64,000 nt of DNA from Mesorhizobium sp. ES1-4 (GTDB lineage: Bacteria; Pseudomonadota; Alphaproteobacteria; Rhizobiales; Rhizobiaceae): NCBI RefSeq assembly GCF_020164745.1, contig NZ_JAIUGV010000001.1, positions 434,001-498,000 of the forward strand, written 5' to 3'. How positions within the stretch are numbered: the first letter of the stretch is position 1; each line of letters begins with the position of its first letter. The notes beneath the pieces were generated by a model. It was given only the letters and a program-made list of their open reading frames with translations, ran no database searches and was not told the origin of the DNA. The position numbers were made by a program, and so were the translations under genes. Below, one piece after another: positions 7,265 to 16,539 of the stretch.

Positions 7265-10063
7265 CTATTCGGCGCTACCCGGCCCGTCAGTCGAATCGGG
7301 CTCCGCGCCACCATCGACGGCCTCGGCCACTTCCTCGTCCGATTGCGGCTCGGAAATCCGCTCGACCGAGACCACCTTTTCACCTTCAGCCGTGTTGAAG
7401 ATGGTCACGCCCTTGGTGGCGCGGCTGGCGAAACGGATACCGTTGACGGGAACTCGAATGACGGTGCCGCCGTCCGACACCAGCATGATCTGGTCGTCAT
7501 TGCCGACCGGGAAGGTTGCCACCAGACGGCCGATTTCGGCCACCTTGGACACGTCCGTGGCACGGATGCCCTTGCCGCCACGTCCGGTCAGACGGAAGTC
7601 ATAGGACGAAGAGCGCTTGCCGTAGCCATACTCGGTGACCGTCAGCACGTATTGTTCGTGCGCCTTGAGGAACTCGTAGCGTTCGTCGGAAAGCTCCGTC
7701 TCCTCGTCGACCTCTTCGTTGGTCAGCGCGATCTCTTCTTCCTCACCTGCCGCAATGCCGACGGCAAGCCGCCGTTCGCCCGCCGCCCGCTTGAGATAGG
7801 CGGCCCGTTCGGCCGGCGGCGCATCGACATGCTCGATAATCGACATGGAGATGATGCGGTCGGTATCAGCCATGGTGATACCGCGCACGCCGACAGAGTT
7901 GCGGCTCTGGAAGACGCGCACGTCGCCGACCGAGAAGCGGATGCACTGGCCGGAGCTGGCGGTCAGCAGCACGTCGTCATTGTCGGTGCAGGTCTCGACA
8001 CCGAGGATCTCGTCGCCCTCCTCCTCCAGCTTCATGGCGATCTTGCCATTGCGGTTGACCTGGACGAAGTCCGAAAGCTTGTTGCGGCGCACGGTGCCGC
8101 GCGTGGTGGCGAACATCACGTCGAGTTCGCCCCAGCTCATCTCGTCCTCCGGCAGCGGCATGATCGTGGTGATGCGCTCGCCCTGCTCCAGCGGCAGCAT
8201 GTTGATCAGCGCCTTGCCGCGTGACTGCGGATTGCCGATCGGCAGCCGCCAGACCTTTTCCTTGTAGACGATGCCGCGCGAGGAGAAGAACAGCACCGGC
8301 GTGTGCGTGTTGGCGACGAACAGCCGGGTGACGAAATCCTCCTCCTTGGTTGACATGCCGGAGCGGCCCTTGCCGCCGCGGCGCTGCGCCCGGTAGAGCG
8401 AAAGCGGCACGCGCTTGATGTAGCCGGAATGGCTCACCGTCACGACCATGTCCTCGCGCTGGATCAGGTCCTCGTCTTCCATGTCCGCGCCGCCATCGGT
8501 GAGCTCGGTGCGGCGTGGCGTGCCGAATTCGTCGCGCACGGCGGCAAGCTCGTCCTTGACGATCTGCTGGATACGCGCGCGCGACGACAGGATGTCGAGG
8601 TAGTCTTTGATCTCGTCGCCGATCGTGTTCAATTCATCGGCGATTTCGTCGCGGCCGAGCGCGGTCAGGCGCTGCAGGCGCAGTTCGAGGATGGCGCGCG
8701 CCTGTTCCTCGGACAGATTGTAGGTGCCGTCATCGTTGATGCGGTGGCGCGGATCGTCGATCAGAAGGATCAGCGATTCGACGTCGCCGGAAGGCCAGCG
8801 CCGCTCCATCAACTGCTCGCGCGCCGTCTGCGGATCCGGCGCGGTGCGGATAAGCTTGATGACCTCGTCGATATTGGCGACGGCGATGGCCAGACCGACC
8901 AGCACATGGGCGCGGTCACGCGCCTTGCGGAGCAGGAACTTTGTCCGCCGGCTGATCACCTCCTCGCGGAAGGTCACGAACGCCTTCAGCATGTCGGTCA
9001 GGTTCAGCAGTTCCGGTTTGCCGCCGTTCAGAGCCACCATATTGGCGCCGAAAGAGGTTTGCAGCGGCGTGAAACGGTAGAGCTGGTTGAGGACGACGTC
9101 GGCGACGGCGTCACGCTTCAGCTCGACGACGACCCGGTAGCCCTGGCGGTCGCTTTCATCGCGGATGTCGGAAATGCCCTCGATGCGCTTGTCGCGCACC
9201 AGCTCGGCCATCTTCTCGATCATCGAAGCCTTGTTCACCTGATAGGGAACCTCGGTGATGATGATCGATTCGCGGTCGTTGCCGCGCTGTTCGATATTGA
9301 CCTTGCCGCGCATGACGATCGAGCCGCGCCCGGTCGAATAGGCGCTGTAGATGCCGGAGCGGCCAAGCACGATGCCGCCGGTCGGGAAATCCGGCCCCGG
9401 AATGATCTCCATCAGGGCCGGCAGGTCGATCGCCGGATTGTCAATGATCGCGATGGCGCCGTTGCAGACTTCACCGAGATTGTGCGGCGGTATGTTGGTC
9501 GCCATGCCGACGGCGATGCCGCCCGAGCCGTTGACCAGAAGATTGGGGAAACGCGCCGGCAATACCTTCGGCTCGCTGCCGGAAGCATCGTACGTATCCT
9601 GGAAGTCGACGGTTTCCTTGTCGATATCCTCCAGCAATTCATGCGCGACCTTGGTCAGGCGCGACTCGGTATAGCGCATCGCCGCCGGCGGATCGCCATC
9701 GATGGAACCGAAATTGCCTTGCCCATCGATCAGCGGTACACGCAGCGACCAGTCCTGCGCCATGCGCACCAGGGCGTCATAGATCGAGGCATCGCCATGC
9801 GGATGGTATTTACCCATCACGTCGGCGACCGGACGCGCCGACTTCACATATTTGCGGTTCCAGTGGTAGCCGCTCTCATGGGCGGCAAAGAGAATGCGGC
9901 GATGCACCGGCTTCAGGCCATCGCGCACGTCGGGCAACGCACGGCTGACGATCACGCTCATGGCGTAATCGAGATAAGAACGCTGCATCTCCTCGATGAT
10001 GGATATCGGCTCGATGCCGGTGGGGCCGCCGTCGGGTCCGCGCGGTGTCTTCTGGTCGGTCAA
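7265..10063 (-). CDS. gyrA: DNA gyrase subunit A
   Basis: Breakage-reunion subunit of the type II topoisomerase that introduces negative supercoils. The 932 residues contain the full winged-helix core, with the catalytic Tyr131 in [10 protein letters not shown]. The C-terminal wrapping domain begins with the GyrA-box [12 protein letters not shown]. An acidic insertion ([12 protein letters not shown]) interrupts the C-terminal propeller, and the tail is acidic. In the quinolone region, [10 protein letters not shown], the position of E. coli Ser83 is Ala92, while Asp96 keeps the Asp87 equivalent. Ala at this site is common in Rhizobiales and goes with lower quinolone sensitivity. The gene is transcribed away from the SulP gene. 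Confidence 0.98.
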   Translation of the reverse strand: MTDQKTPRGPDGGPTGIEPISIIEEMQRSYLDYAMSVIVSRALPDVRDGLKPVHRRILFAAHESGYHWNRKYVKSARPVADVMGKYHPHGDASIYDALVRMAQDWSLRVPLIDGQGNFGSIDGDPPAAMRYTESRLTKVAHELLEDIDKETVDFQDTYDASGSEPKVLPARFPNLLVNGSGGIAVGMATNIPPHNLGEVCNGAIAIIDNPAIDLPALMEIIPGPDFPTGGIVLGRSGIYSAYSTGRGSIVMRGKVNIEQRGNDRESIIITEVPYQVNKASMIEKMAELVRDKRIEGISDIRDESDRQGYRVVVELKRDAVADVVLNQLYRFTPLQTSFGANMVALNGGKPELLNLTDMLKAFVTFREEVISRRTKFLLRKARDRAHVLVGLAIAVANIDEVIKLIRTAPDPQTAREQLMERRWPSGDVESLILLIDDPRHRINDDGTYNLSEEQARAILELRLQRLTALGRDEIADELNTIGDEIKDYLDILSSRARIQQIVKDELAAVRDEFGTPRRTELTDGGADMEDEDLIQREDMVVTVSHSGYIKRVPLSLYRAQRRGGKGRSGMSTKEEDFVTRLFVANTHTPVLFFSSRGIVYKEKVWRLPIGNPQSRGKALINMLPLEQGERITTIMPLPEDEMSWGELDVMFATTRGTVRRNKLSDFVQVNRNGKIAMKLEEEGDEILGVETCTDNDDVLLTASSGQCIRFSVGDVRVFQSRNSVGVRGITMADTDRIISMSIIEHVDAPPAERAAYLKRAAGERRLAVGIAAGEEEEIALTNEEVDEETELSDERYEFLKAHEQYVLTVTEYGYGKRSSSYDFRLTGRGGKGIRATDVSKVAEIGRLVATFPVGNDDQIMLVSDGGTVIRVPVNGIRFASRATKGVTIFNTAEGEKVVSVERISEPQSDEEVAEAVDGGAEPDSTDGPGSAE

Positions 10064-10275
10064 ATCGGATCACAATCTAAACAGGAATCACTCGCTGCTT
10101 ATATAGGAAGCCCGGCCGAAACTCCAATGTCCGCGGTACTTTTCCAGTGTCAATTTTAGTGGTAATTTCAAAAGGATACCACTGATTGCGACGATATGGC
10201 CACAGCGCTTTCGCCGCCAGCAAGGCAAAAGCCGGCGATGGACCGTTTTTTCCCCAGACGAAAGCCGCGAGCGCG

Positions 10276-11970
10276 ATGAACTGGAACTCATGGCTGCCCT
10301 TGCAGGCGCTGCGCGGTTGGACGCCACGGGATCTCAATGGCGACCTGATCGCGGGTGTAACACTGGCCGCGATCGCCATTCCCGAGCAGATGGCAACAGC
10401 CAGGCTCGGCGGCTTTGCTCCGGAGATCGGATTCTTCGCCTTTGTCGCCGGTTCGGTGGCGTTTGCCCTGTTCGGCGCCAATCGCCACCTTTCGGCCGGC
10501 GCGGATTCGACCATCACGCCTTTGTTTGCGGGCAGCCTGGCGCTGCTCGCCACCGCTGGATCGCCGCATTATCTGGCGCTGGCAGCCACACTGGCGTTGT
10601 TGGTCGGGCTGATCGTGATGCTGAGCGGTATCTTTCGCCTTGGCTGGATCGCCGACCTGCTCTCGGTGCCGGTCACGACGGGCTTTCTGGCCGGCATCGC
10701 CGTTCATATCATCGTGTCGCAATTGCCCGGACTGCTCGGCCTGCCAACGGAAAGCGGCGAAACCGTGCGGCGCATCGGCGAGATCGCCGGCAGCCTCCAT
10801 CTCACCAATCCCTGGAGCCTGACGCTCGGCCTTGGTGTCTTCGCAATCGTGTTCTTTTCCGAGCGTATCAGCGCCCGTATCCCCGGCGCGCTGATCGGCA
10901 TGGTGCTTGCCACCATCGCGGTCGCCGTCTTCGGCCTCAAGGATCGTGGCGTCGAGGTGCTTGGCGCCTTGCCGAATGGCCTGCCCCAGGCAGGGTCGCC
11001 GCTGGCCGGTCTCGACGACCTGCGGGCGCTTTTTCCGCTGGCATTGCTGATCGCCATCGTCGTCATGGTGCAGACGGCCGCCACCTCCCGCTCCTTCGCC
11101 TCAAAGGGCGACGCGCCCGACGTCAATCGCGACTTCGTCGGTGTCGGCGCCGGCAGCATCGCGTCCAGTCTCTTCGGCGCCTTCGCCGTCAACGCCAGCC
11201 CGCCGCGCACGGCGATCGTCTCCCAATCGGGCGGCCGTTCCCAACTCTCGAGCCTCATTGCCGCGGCGATCGTTCTGGCCCTCGGCGCTTTTGGCGGCGG
11301 TCTGCTCGCCGATGTTCCGCAGGCTGCCCTTGCCGGGGTTCTGATGTTCGTCGCCCAGCACATTCTGCGCTGGAAGGTGTTCGCCAGCGTCTACCGGGAG
11401 GCGCCGGTCGAATTCGTATTGATCCTGATCACCATGGCGGCCATCGTCGTGCTTCCCATTGAAACCGGCGTCGCGATCGGCATCGGCTTGTCGCTTTTGC
11501 ATGGAATATGGAGCGCGACCCGGACGCTGCCGATCGAACTGAAACAAGTGCCTGGAACCTCCGTCTGGTGGCCGCCGGGCAAGCGGAGCGGTGGCGAACA
11601 ACTCCCCGGCGTGCTGGTCCTGGCATTCCAGGCGCCCCTATCCTTCGTCAATGCCGACCGTTTCAAACGCGGTTTTTGTGATCTGGTCGACGCCGGCGGG
11701 GGCGATGTGAAACTCGTGGTGCTGGAGGCCAGTAACATTGCCGAGATCGACTACACAGCCGCCCAGGCGTTGATCGAAACCATCATCCATTGCCGCAATG
11801 CGGGCGCAATATTCGCCATTGCTCGGATGGAATCGGTACGTGCCCAGGCAGCCCTGGCGCGGTTCGGCATCATCGATCTCGTTGGCCCGCAGCGGATCTT
11901 TCACAGTGTCGATACCGCCATCAGGGCTCTGCATTCCGGCGCACTGAAAAACCAGGAGAGTGCGACATGA
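10276..11970 (+). CDS. SulP-family anion transporter with C-terminal STAS domain
   Basis: A 564-residue inner membrane carrier of the SLC26/SulP family, which moves sulfate, bicarbonate or dicarboxylates. The N-terminal part shows the family's LNGDLIAGVTLAAIAIPEQM and ANRHLSAGADSTITPLFAGS, followed by about a dozen helices and SPPRTAIVSQSGGRSQLSS. Residues from about 440 form a STAS domain (VLVLAFQAPLSFVNADRF, LEASNIAEIDYTAAQALIE). The substrate cannot be fixed. I chose ATG 10276 because family homology starts there; an in-frame ATG at 10186 would add 30 unrelated residues. Its TGA overlaps the ATG of the ParB-like gene, so the two are co-translated. Confidence 0.88.
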   Translation: MNWNSWLPLQALRGWTPRDLNGDLIAGVTLAAIAIPEQMATARLGGFAPEIGFFAFVAGSVAFALFGANRHLSAGADSTITPLFAGSLALLATAGSPHYLALAATLALLVGLIVMLSGIFRLGWIADLLSVPVTTGFLAGIAVHIIVSQLPGLLGLPTESGETVRRIGEIAGSLHLTNPWSLTLGLGVFAIVFFSERISARIPGALIGMVLATIAVAVFGLKDRGVEVLGALPNGLPQAGSPLAGLDDLRALFPLALLIAIVVMVQTAATSRSFASKGDAPDVNRDFVGVGAGSIASSLFGAFAVNASPPRTAIVSQSGGRSQLSSLIAAAIVLALGAFGGGLLADVPQAALAGVLMFVAQHILRWKVFASVYREAPVEFVLILITMAAIVVLPIETGVAIGIGLSLLHGIWSATRTLPIELKQVPGTSVWWPPGKRSGGEQLPGVLVLAFQAPLSFVNADRFKRGFCDLVDAGGGDVKLVVLEASNIAEIDYTAAQALIETIIHCRNAGAIFAIARMESVRAQAALARFGIIDLVGPQRIFHSVDTAIRALHSGALKNQESAT

Positions 11971-12587
11971 TCGTCCTGAGAGAGCCGCTGGTGACCCCGG
12001 TCCCGGTCAAGGAACTGCGGCCAACGCAGATTACCGTCGGGATGCGCGAAGTGAACCTCAAACGCCAGTTGATCCGCTCGCAGAGCGCCGCGACGACGGG
12101 TGCCTTTCTGGGCAAGCACATGATCCCGGTCGTGTTGGGGCCAAAAAAGCGCAACTACGTCACCGATCACCATCATCTCGCCCGCGCCCTGGTCGAGGAA
12201 GGTATCGAGGATGTTCTTGTGACGGTGATCAGCGATCTTTCGGCGCTGGACAAGGACGCCTTCCTTTTCATGCTCGACAACCGCGGCTGGATGCACCCAT
12301 TCGATGAAAACGGCCGGCGCCGCGACTACGCCGCCCTGCCCAAGACCATCGGCGAGCTGGTCGACGACCCTTACCGGAGCATGGCGGGCGAACTGCGCCG
12401 GCTTGGCGGCTACGCCAAGGACACCACCCCGTTCAGCGAATTCCTGTGGGCGGATTTCCTGCGCCGGCGCGTCGACAGGGGCGCGGTGACGAAAAATTTC
12501 GACAAGGCGATGAAAGACGCGCTTGTGCTGGCCAAGGGCAAGGATGCGGATTATCTGCCCGGCTGGTGCGGGCCGACCATGGATTGA
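11967..12587 (+). CDS. ParB-like (ParBc_2) protein coupled to the SulP transporter
   Basis: A 206-residue soluble protein starting MIVLREPLVTPVPVKELRPT, with QITVGMREVNLKR and NYVTDHHHLARALVEEG (Asp67, His68-70). This fits the 'putative ParB-like nuclease' family ParBc_2. It lacks the helix-turn-helix of true chromosome-partitioning ParB, so plasmid or chromosome partitioning is unlikely. The His-rich segment takes the place of the GHHR motif of ParB/sulfiredoxin folds, which in those proteins binds nucleotide. It has a good ribosome site (CAGGAG) and starts within the stop of the SulP gene (ATGA, 11967-11970). The biochemical role is unknown; nucleotide binding or hydrolysis tied to anion transport is a hypothesis. 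Confidence 0.75.
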   Translation: MIVLREPLVTPVPVKELRPTQITVGMREVNLKRQLIRSQSAATTGAFLGKHMIPVVLGPKKRNYVTDHHHLARALVEEGIEDVLVTVISDLSALDKDAFLFMLDNRGWMHPFDENGRRRDYAALPKTIGELVDDPYRSMAGELRRLGGYAKDTTPFSEFLWADFLRRRVDRGAVTKNFDKAMKDALVLAKGKDADYLPGWCGPTMD

Positions 12588-12611
12588 TGCCGCGGGTGCC
12601 GACGCACCTTT

Positions 12612-13442
12612 TCAGCCGCGGCCCGTGCGCTTGGCGCGATACCGGCCCGGAGTCTCGCCCATGACCCGCCGAAACCGGCGGTTGAAGGTCGACAGGTCGT
12701 TGAAGCCGGCTTCGAAGGCAATTGCCGAGATGGCATCGTTCGACGTGCGCAATCGCACCGCCGCGCGATGCAAACGGGTCCTGAGCAGGTACTGATAGGG
12801 CGTCATGCCGGCGACCTGCCGGAAGGTGCGCAGGAAATGATAGGGACTGGTCGCGGTCTCGTCCGCCAACGCCGGCAGCGAGATCGGCCCGTCGGCACCC
12901 AGTTCGATCCGCCGGACCGAATCGGCGATCCTTTTCTGATCGCGACCGGTTGGCTCCCGCCCGGCAGGCGTGGCGCCGGAGATCGTGGCCACGGCGGCAC
13001 CCGCGATGCGTAGGGCGAGTTCCTCGAAGGCGTCCGTGTCGGCCATGTCGCGCGCGGCTTCCGCCTCGGCCAGCAGCGGTGCCAGGGCCGGTAACGGCGG
13101 CAGGCGTGGCGCCGCGAAGGTAAGCGTCCTGGCGCCAGGTACGTCGGCCACGATCCGGTCCATATAGGCCTGCCCGAAATGGAAGGAGGGGCAACGGTCG
13201 CCGCTGCCGTGCTCGTGCCCGCATTCGTAGCACGTGCCGGAATTGCCGAGCAGGAGGCTGCCTGGCGCGAGCATTGCCGTGCCTTGCCGCGCGCGGTAGC
13301 GGAAGGTGCCGCTGGTGACCGCCGCGACGCAAAAATCCCGATGCGCTTCCTCGAACGGCCGGTCGCCGGCGCTGGCGGTGCAGACAACGTCCGCGACGTG
13401 CCAGCCAGGTCCGGATGCAAGTGTATTCGCGGTCGCCGTCAT
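12612..13442 (-). CDS. AraC-family transcriptional regulator
   Basis: 276 residues: an N-terminal cupin-like sensor and a C-terminal AraC double helix-turn-helix (about 175-270), with SPYHFLRTFRQVAGMTPYQY in the first half and ISAIAFEAGFNDLSTFNRRF in the second. The sensor holds a Cys/His cluster, CYECGHEHGSGDRC (Cys71, Cys74, Cys84, His76, His78), which may bind metal or sense thiol stress; this is inferred from spacing only. The gene is divergent from the small protein at 13529 and the VOC gene at 14095, with 86 nt between, so it probably controls them and itself. Confidence 0.88.
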   Translation of the reverse strand: MTATANTLASGPGWHVADVVCTASAGDRPFEEAHRDFCVAAVTSGTFRYRARQGTAMLAPGSLLLGNSGTCYECGHEHGSGDRCPSFHFGQAYMDRIVADVPGARTLTFAAPRLPPLPALAPLLAEAEAARDMADTDAFEELALRIAGAAVATISGATPAGREPTGRDQKRIADSVRRIELGADGPISLPALADETATSPYHFLRTFRQVAGMTPYQYLLRTRLHRAAVRLRTSNDAISAIAFEAGFNDLSTFNRRFRRVMGETPGRYRAKRTGRG

Positions 13443-13528
13443 GGCCGAAATATAGCAATTTTTCCCAAGCCCAGAACCCCGTCAGCGCCTATTCCTCGCG
13501 GTCTCCTGACAAGAAGAGATCCGCAGCC

Positions 13529-14062
13529 ATGTTCGACAACTCCTCATTCGCCGAAGCCTTGCACAGCGCCGGACCGATCGATGGGCTCGCCGAAAAACTG
13601 AACCTTTACGGCCGCTTCGTCGGCGCATGGACCTTTGACGCCGCGCGCCATCTCGAAGATGGCACGGTGCTGACCGGCCGGGGCGAAGTGCATTTCGGTT
13701 GGGCCCTGGAAGGCCGCGCCATCCAGGATGTCTGGATCCTGCCCGCGCGTGACGCCGGGCCCTCGCCATCGCTCGGCAAATGGACCTTCTACGGCACGAC
13801 GCTGCGGGTCTATGACCCCGGCGTGGATGCCTGGCATATCTTCTGGGGCGATCCGCGCAACCAGTATTTCAGCCGCCAGCTTGGCCGCGCCGAGGGCGAT
13901 ACGATCGTGCAGGTCGGCGCCGATGGCACTGGCGCCTCCGTGCGCTGGAGCTTTTCGCGCATCACCGAAAACTCCTTCCGATGGCTCGGCGAGCGCTCGC
14001 ACGACGGTGCGGACTGGCACCTCGAAGTCGAGTTCCTGGCGTGCCGCCAATCTGCAAGATAA
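13529..14062 (+). CDS. Hypothetical protein, lipocalin/DUF1579-like in pattern
   Basis: 177 residues without signal peptide or membrane segment. It alternates short strands with aromatic residues: GRFVGAWTFDAARHLEDG, GEVHFGWALEGRAIQDVW, GKWTFYGTTLRVYD and WHLEVEFLACR. This suggests a small beta-barrel (lipocalin-like) such as DUF1579-type proteins that assess 'weight of evidence' style ligand pockets, but I cannot name a family with certainty. The ATG at 13529 is preceded by AAGAAGAG. The gene faces away from the AraC regulator and is followed 32 nt later by a VOC-fold gene, so a common promoter is likely. Confidence 0.7.
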   Translation: MFDNSSFAEALHSAGPIDGLAEKLNLYGRFVGAWTFDAARHLEDGTVLTGRGEVHFGWALEGRAIQDVWILPARDAGPSPSLGKWTFYGTTLRVYDPGVDAWHIFWGDPRNQYFSRQLGRAEGDTIVQVGADGTGASVRWSFSRITENSFRWLGERSHDGADWHLEVEFLACRQSAR

Positions 14063-14094
14063 CCCTCCAAAACATTGTAACAATGGAGAAAACC

Positions 14095-14472
14095 ATGTTC
14101 GATCATATCTCGATCGGCGTTCGCGACGCCGCCGCCTCCAAGCGTTTCTACGATGCCGCCCTGATGCCGCTTGGCTTCACCTGCCTAAGCCAGTCGCCGG
14201 GTTCGCTCGGCTATGGCGCCGAAGGTGTCGCGCTTTGGGTGAACGAGGCGGCACGGCCGGTGGAAGCGGACGAAAGATCCGGCCTGCATTTCTGCTTCGC
14301 GGCGCCGACGCGCGGAAGCGTCGATGCCTTTCATGCCGGAGCGTTGCGCGAAGGCGGCAGCGACAATGGTGCGCCCGGCCCGCGCGCCGACTACGGCGAG
14401 AACTATTACGCGGCTTTCGTCGTCGACCCGGACGGCTATCGCCTCGAGGCCTATTGCGGCGCTGCCGGCTAA
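14095..14472 (+). CDS. VOC-family (glyoxalase/bleomycin resistance fold) protein
   Basis: 125 residues with the vicinal-oxygen-chelate pattern: FDHISIGVRDAAASKRFYDA at the start, SGLHFCFAAP in the middle and YYAAFVVDPDGYRLEAYC at the end. The expected metal ligands His4 and the late Glu are present. It fits small VOC proteins that may be lyases or dioxygenases; the substrate is unknown. I chose the ATG at 14095, which has GGAG 8 nt upstream; an ATG at 14083 is also in frame. It lies 32 nt after the preceding hypothetical gene and probably shares its AraC control. Confidence 0.85.
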   Translation: MFDHISIGVRDAAASKRFYDAALMPLGFTCLSQSPGSLGYGAEGVALWVNEAARPVEADERSGLHFCFAAPTRGSVDAFHAGALREGGSDNGAPGPRADYGENYYAAFVVDPDGYRLEAYCGAAG

Positions 14473-14592
14473 CACTGCCGAGCGCTGTAGTTTCGCAGTC
14501 CTGACTGTTCCCACCGACCGGGCTTTGTTCTACCAATATCGAAGTGCGGGCGATATCGGAGTGCGGGCTCGGCCCGGCGGGAGGGGTCAGCG

Positions 14593-15222
14593 ATGCCGAG
14601 TTTCGACAGCCTGTTCAATGCCTTCGTCACCATTCTCGTGACCATCGATCCGCCCGGCCTGGCGCCTCTGTTCCTGGCCGTGACACGCGGCATGAACCGC
14701 GAGGAACGCCAGCAGGTTTCCGTGCGCGCCTCGGTCATCGGCTTCCTGGTGATGGCGCTGTTTGCTGTCGCCGGCGCCTCGATCCTGTCGGTGTTCGGCA
14801 TCACCCTGCCCGCCTTCCGCGTCGCCGGCGGGTTCTTGCTGTTCTTCATCGCCTTCGAAATGGTGTTCGAGCGCCGGCAGGACCGCAAGGAGAAGATCGG
14901 CGACGTCGCCATCACCAAGGATATGATCCACAACATCGCCGCCTTCCCCCTGGCGATCCCGCTGATTGCCGGCCCCGGCGCCATTTCAGCGACGGTGCTG
15001 CTCTCCGGCTCGTTTCAGGGTTTTGCGGCGCAGGCGGCCCTGGTCGGCATCATTTTTGTCTGCCTCGTCATCACTTATCTGGTGTTCGTGCTGTCGGAGC
15101 GCATCGACCGCATTCTCGGCCAGACCGGCCGCTCGATCCTGACCCGCCTGCTGGGTGTCATCCTGGCGGCGCTGGCCGTGCAGTTCGTGGCGGATGGCAT
15201 CAAGGCGCTGATGGCTGGTTGA
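14593..15222 (+). CDS. MarC/UPF0056-family membrane protein
   Basis: 209 residues with six hydrophobic helices. Family marks are VTILVTIDPPGLAPLFLAV near the start, an FRVAGGFLLFFIAFEMVF helix and PLAIPLIAGPGAISATVLL. MarC proteins are widespread inner membrane proteins of unknown function; the link to multiple antibiotic resistance in E. coli was not upheld. A strong ribosome site, GGGAGGGG, lies 7 nt upstream. The gene converges with osmC. Confidence 0.9.
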   Translation: MPSFDSLFNAFVTILVTIDPPGLAPLFLAVTRGMNREERQQVSVRASVIGFLVMALFAVAGASILSVFGITLPAFRVAGGFLLFFIAFEMVFERRQDRKEKIGDVAITKDMIHNIAAFPLAIPLIAGPGAISATVLLSGSFQGFAAQAALVGIIFVCLVITYLVFVLSERIDRILGQTGRSILTRLLGVILAALAVQFVADGIKALMAG

Positions 15223-15238
15223 GCGGTATCCCTCAGCC

Positions 15239-15664
15239 TTACTTCGGCGTCGTATCGACGACCTCGAAATCATGCGTAAGTGTGGCCGTCTTGGCCATCA
15301 TGGCGGAAGCCGAGCAGTATTTGTCGATCGACAGATCGATCGCGCGCTTGACCTTGTCGCGCGACAGTGCACGGCCCTTGACGATGAAATGCATGTGGAT
15401 ACGGGTGAACACCTTCGGGTCGGTCTCGGCCCTGTCGGCGTCGAGTTCGACCACGCAATCCTCGACCGCCTCGCGACCCTTTTCGAGGATATGGACGACA
15501 TCGTAGGCCGAGCAGCCGCCGGTGCCGATCAACACCAGCTCCATCGGGCTCGGTCCCGGCGTCCTGCCTTCCGGGCTGGACGCCGTGCCCAGCACGATCT
15601 TGTGGTCGCTGCCGGATTCGCCGACGAAGGTGCGCTCCTCCACCCATTTTATCCGTGCCTTCAT
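15239..15664 (-). CDS. OsmC-family protein (YhfA type)
   Basis: 141 residues with the OsmC fold. The two thiols that act in peroxide reduction are in place: Cys51 in LIGTGGCSAYDVVHIL and Cys117 in DKYCSASAMM. The arrangement follows the YhfA-like subgroup rather than Ohr. It is cytoplasmic and probably detoxifies organic hydroperoxides or handles related thiol chemistry. It follows ssb on the same strand but is separated from it by a terminator, so it likely has its own promoter. Confidence 0.88.
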   Translation of the reverse strand: MKARIKWVEERTFVGESGSDHKIVLGTASSPEGRTPGPSPMELVLIGTGGCSAYDVVHILEKGREAVEDCVVELDADRAETDPKVFTRIHMHFIVKGRALSRDKVKRAIDLSIDKYCSASAMMAKTATLTHDFEVVDTTPK

Positions 15665-15720
15665 CGCCCTGTCCTTTCACTTCTTTGATCGAGCCCGCGT
15701 CGGCTCAAACCAACAATGCA

Positions 15721-15753
15721 AAACCCCGAAAGTCCATGCAGGACCTCCGGGGT
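15721..15753 (-). terminator. Rho-independent terminator of ssb
   Basis: On the minus strand ACCCCGGAGGTCC pairs imperfectly with GGACTTTCGGGGT around TGCAT, followed by TTTTG. It sits 34 nt beyond the ssb stop and before osmC. Confidence 0.65.
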
Positions 15754-15786
15754 ACACCAAGCACAAGCATTCGCCGTTTGGCACGA

Positions 15787-16311
15787 TCAGAACGGGATTT
15801 CGTCGTCCAGTTCGCGCGACGAACCGCCGCCACCGCCGCCCCTGGGAGCATTGCCGCCACCGCGGTTGAAGCCTTCGTTCGGGCTCGACTGGCCAAAATC
15901 GGAACCGCGGCTGCTGCCGCCACCGCTGTAGCCGCCGACCTGACCGCCCTCGCCCTGGCCGCGCGCGTCGAGCATCTGCAATTCGCCACGGAATTTCTGC
16001 AGCACGACTTCGGTCGTGTATTTGTCGGCGCCCGTCTGGTCCTGCCATTTGCGGGTCTGCAACTGGCCCTCGACATAAACCTTCATGCCCTTCTTCAGAT
16101 ATTGCTCGGCCACCTTGGCGATGCCTTCATTGAAGATGACGACGTTATGCCACTCGGTCTTTTCCTTGCGCTCGCCGGAATTCTTGTCGCGCCAGCTTTC
16201 CGAAGTGGCGATGCGGATGTTGACGACCGGCTCGCCCGAGTTCAGGCGGCGGATTTCAGGGTCCGCGCCGAGATTGCCGACCAGAATGACCTTGTTGACG
16301 CTACCCGCCAT
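15787..16311 (-). CDS. ssb: Single-stranded DNA-binding protein
   Basis: Coats single-stranded DNA in replication, recombination and repair. 174 residues: OB fold at about 5-110 ([39 protein letters not shown]), a Gly/Ser/Arg-rich linker, and the acidic tip DDEIPF that docks partner proteins. A perfect alphaproteobacterial LexA box lies at 16413-16427, about 100 nt upstream, so it is SOS-inducible. In many alphaproteobacteria ssb stands divergent from uvrA; here they are divergent too, but 2.7 kb and four other genes lie between them. Confidence 0.97.
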   Translation of the reverse strand: MAGSVNKVILVGNLGADPEIRRLNSGEPVVNIRIATSESWRDKNSGERKEKTEWHNVVIFNEGIAKVAEQYLKKGMKVYVEGQLQTRKWQDQTGADKYTTEVVLQKFRGELQMLDARGQGEGGQVGGYSGGGSSRGSDFGQSSPNEGFNRGGGNAPRGGGGGGSSRELDDEIPF

Positions 16312-16412
16312 GATATTTCTCCGCGCTCATACGAAACAAATTTTTGTCGCAGCACCTTACAGGCTACGGACGTCAGCCGCCTGCCAAGGCTGGCTTTTCC
16401 CACAAGGTTTTT

Positions 16413-16427
16413 GTTCCCTTTTCGTTC
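16413..16427 (-). promoter_or_regulatory. LexA (SOS) box upstream of ssb
   Basis: GTTC-CCTTTTC-GTTC, an exact match to the GTTC-N7-GTTC direct-repeat operator recognised by LexA in alphaproteobacteria. It is placed in the only intergenic region from which ssb can be transcribed. Confidence 0.8.
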
Positions 16428-16512
16428 CTATATGCACTGCCGCTGATTGTCAAGGAATGGCAGCAATGCCTGAACGCTGCATATATGGGTCTCAAAACAG
16501 CGCTTGCCAAAC

Positions 16513-16530
16513 CGATAAGTATCGACTTAT
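16513..16530. promoter_or_regulatory. Probable ArsR-type operator
   Basis: Two overlapping perfect dyads, CGATA-AG-TATCG (16513-16524) and ATAAGT-ATCG-ACTTAT (16515-16530), end 9 nt before the arsR start codon. Position and symmetry suit autorepression by the ArsR protein. No consensus was tested. Confidence 0.55.
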
Positions 16531-16539
16531 GCTTTTGCC

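Noticed and set aside
8429..10159. 576-codon open frame opposite gyrA
   Set aside because: Antisense shadow of a well conserved gene; unusual His/Asp-rich composition.
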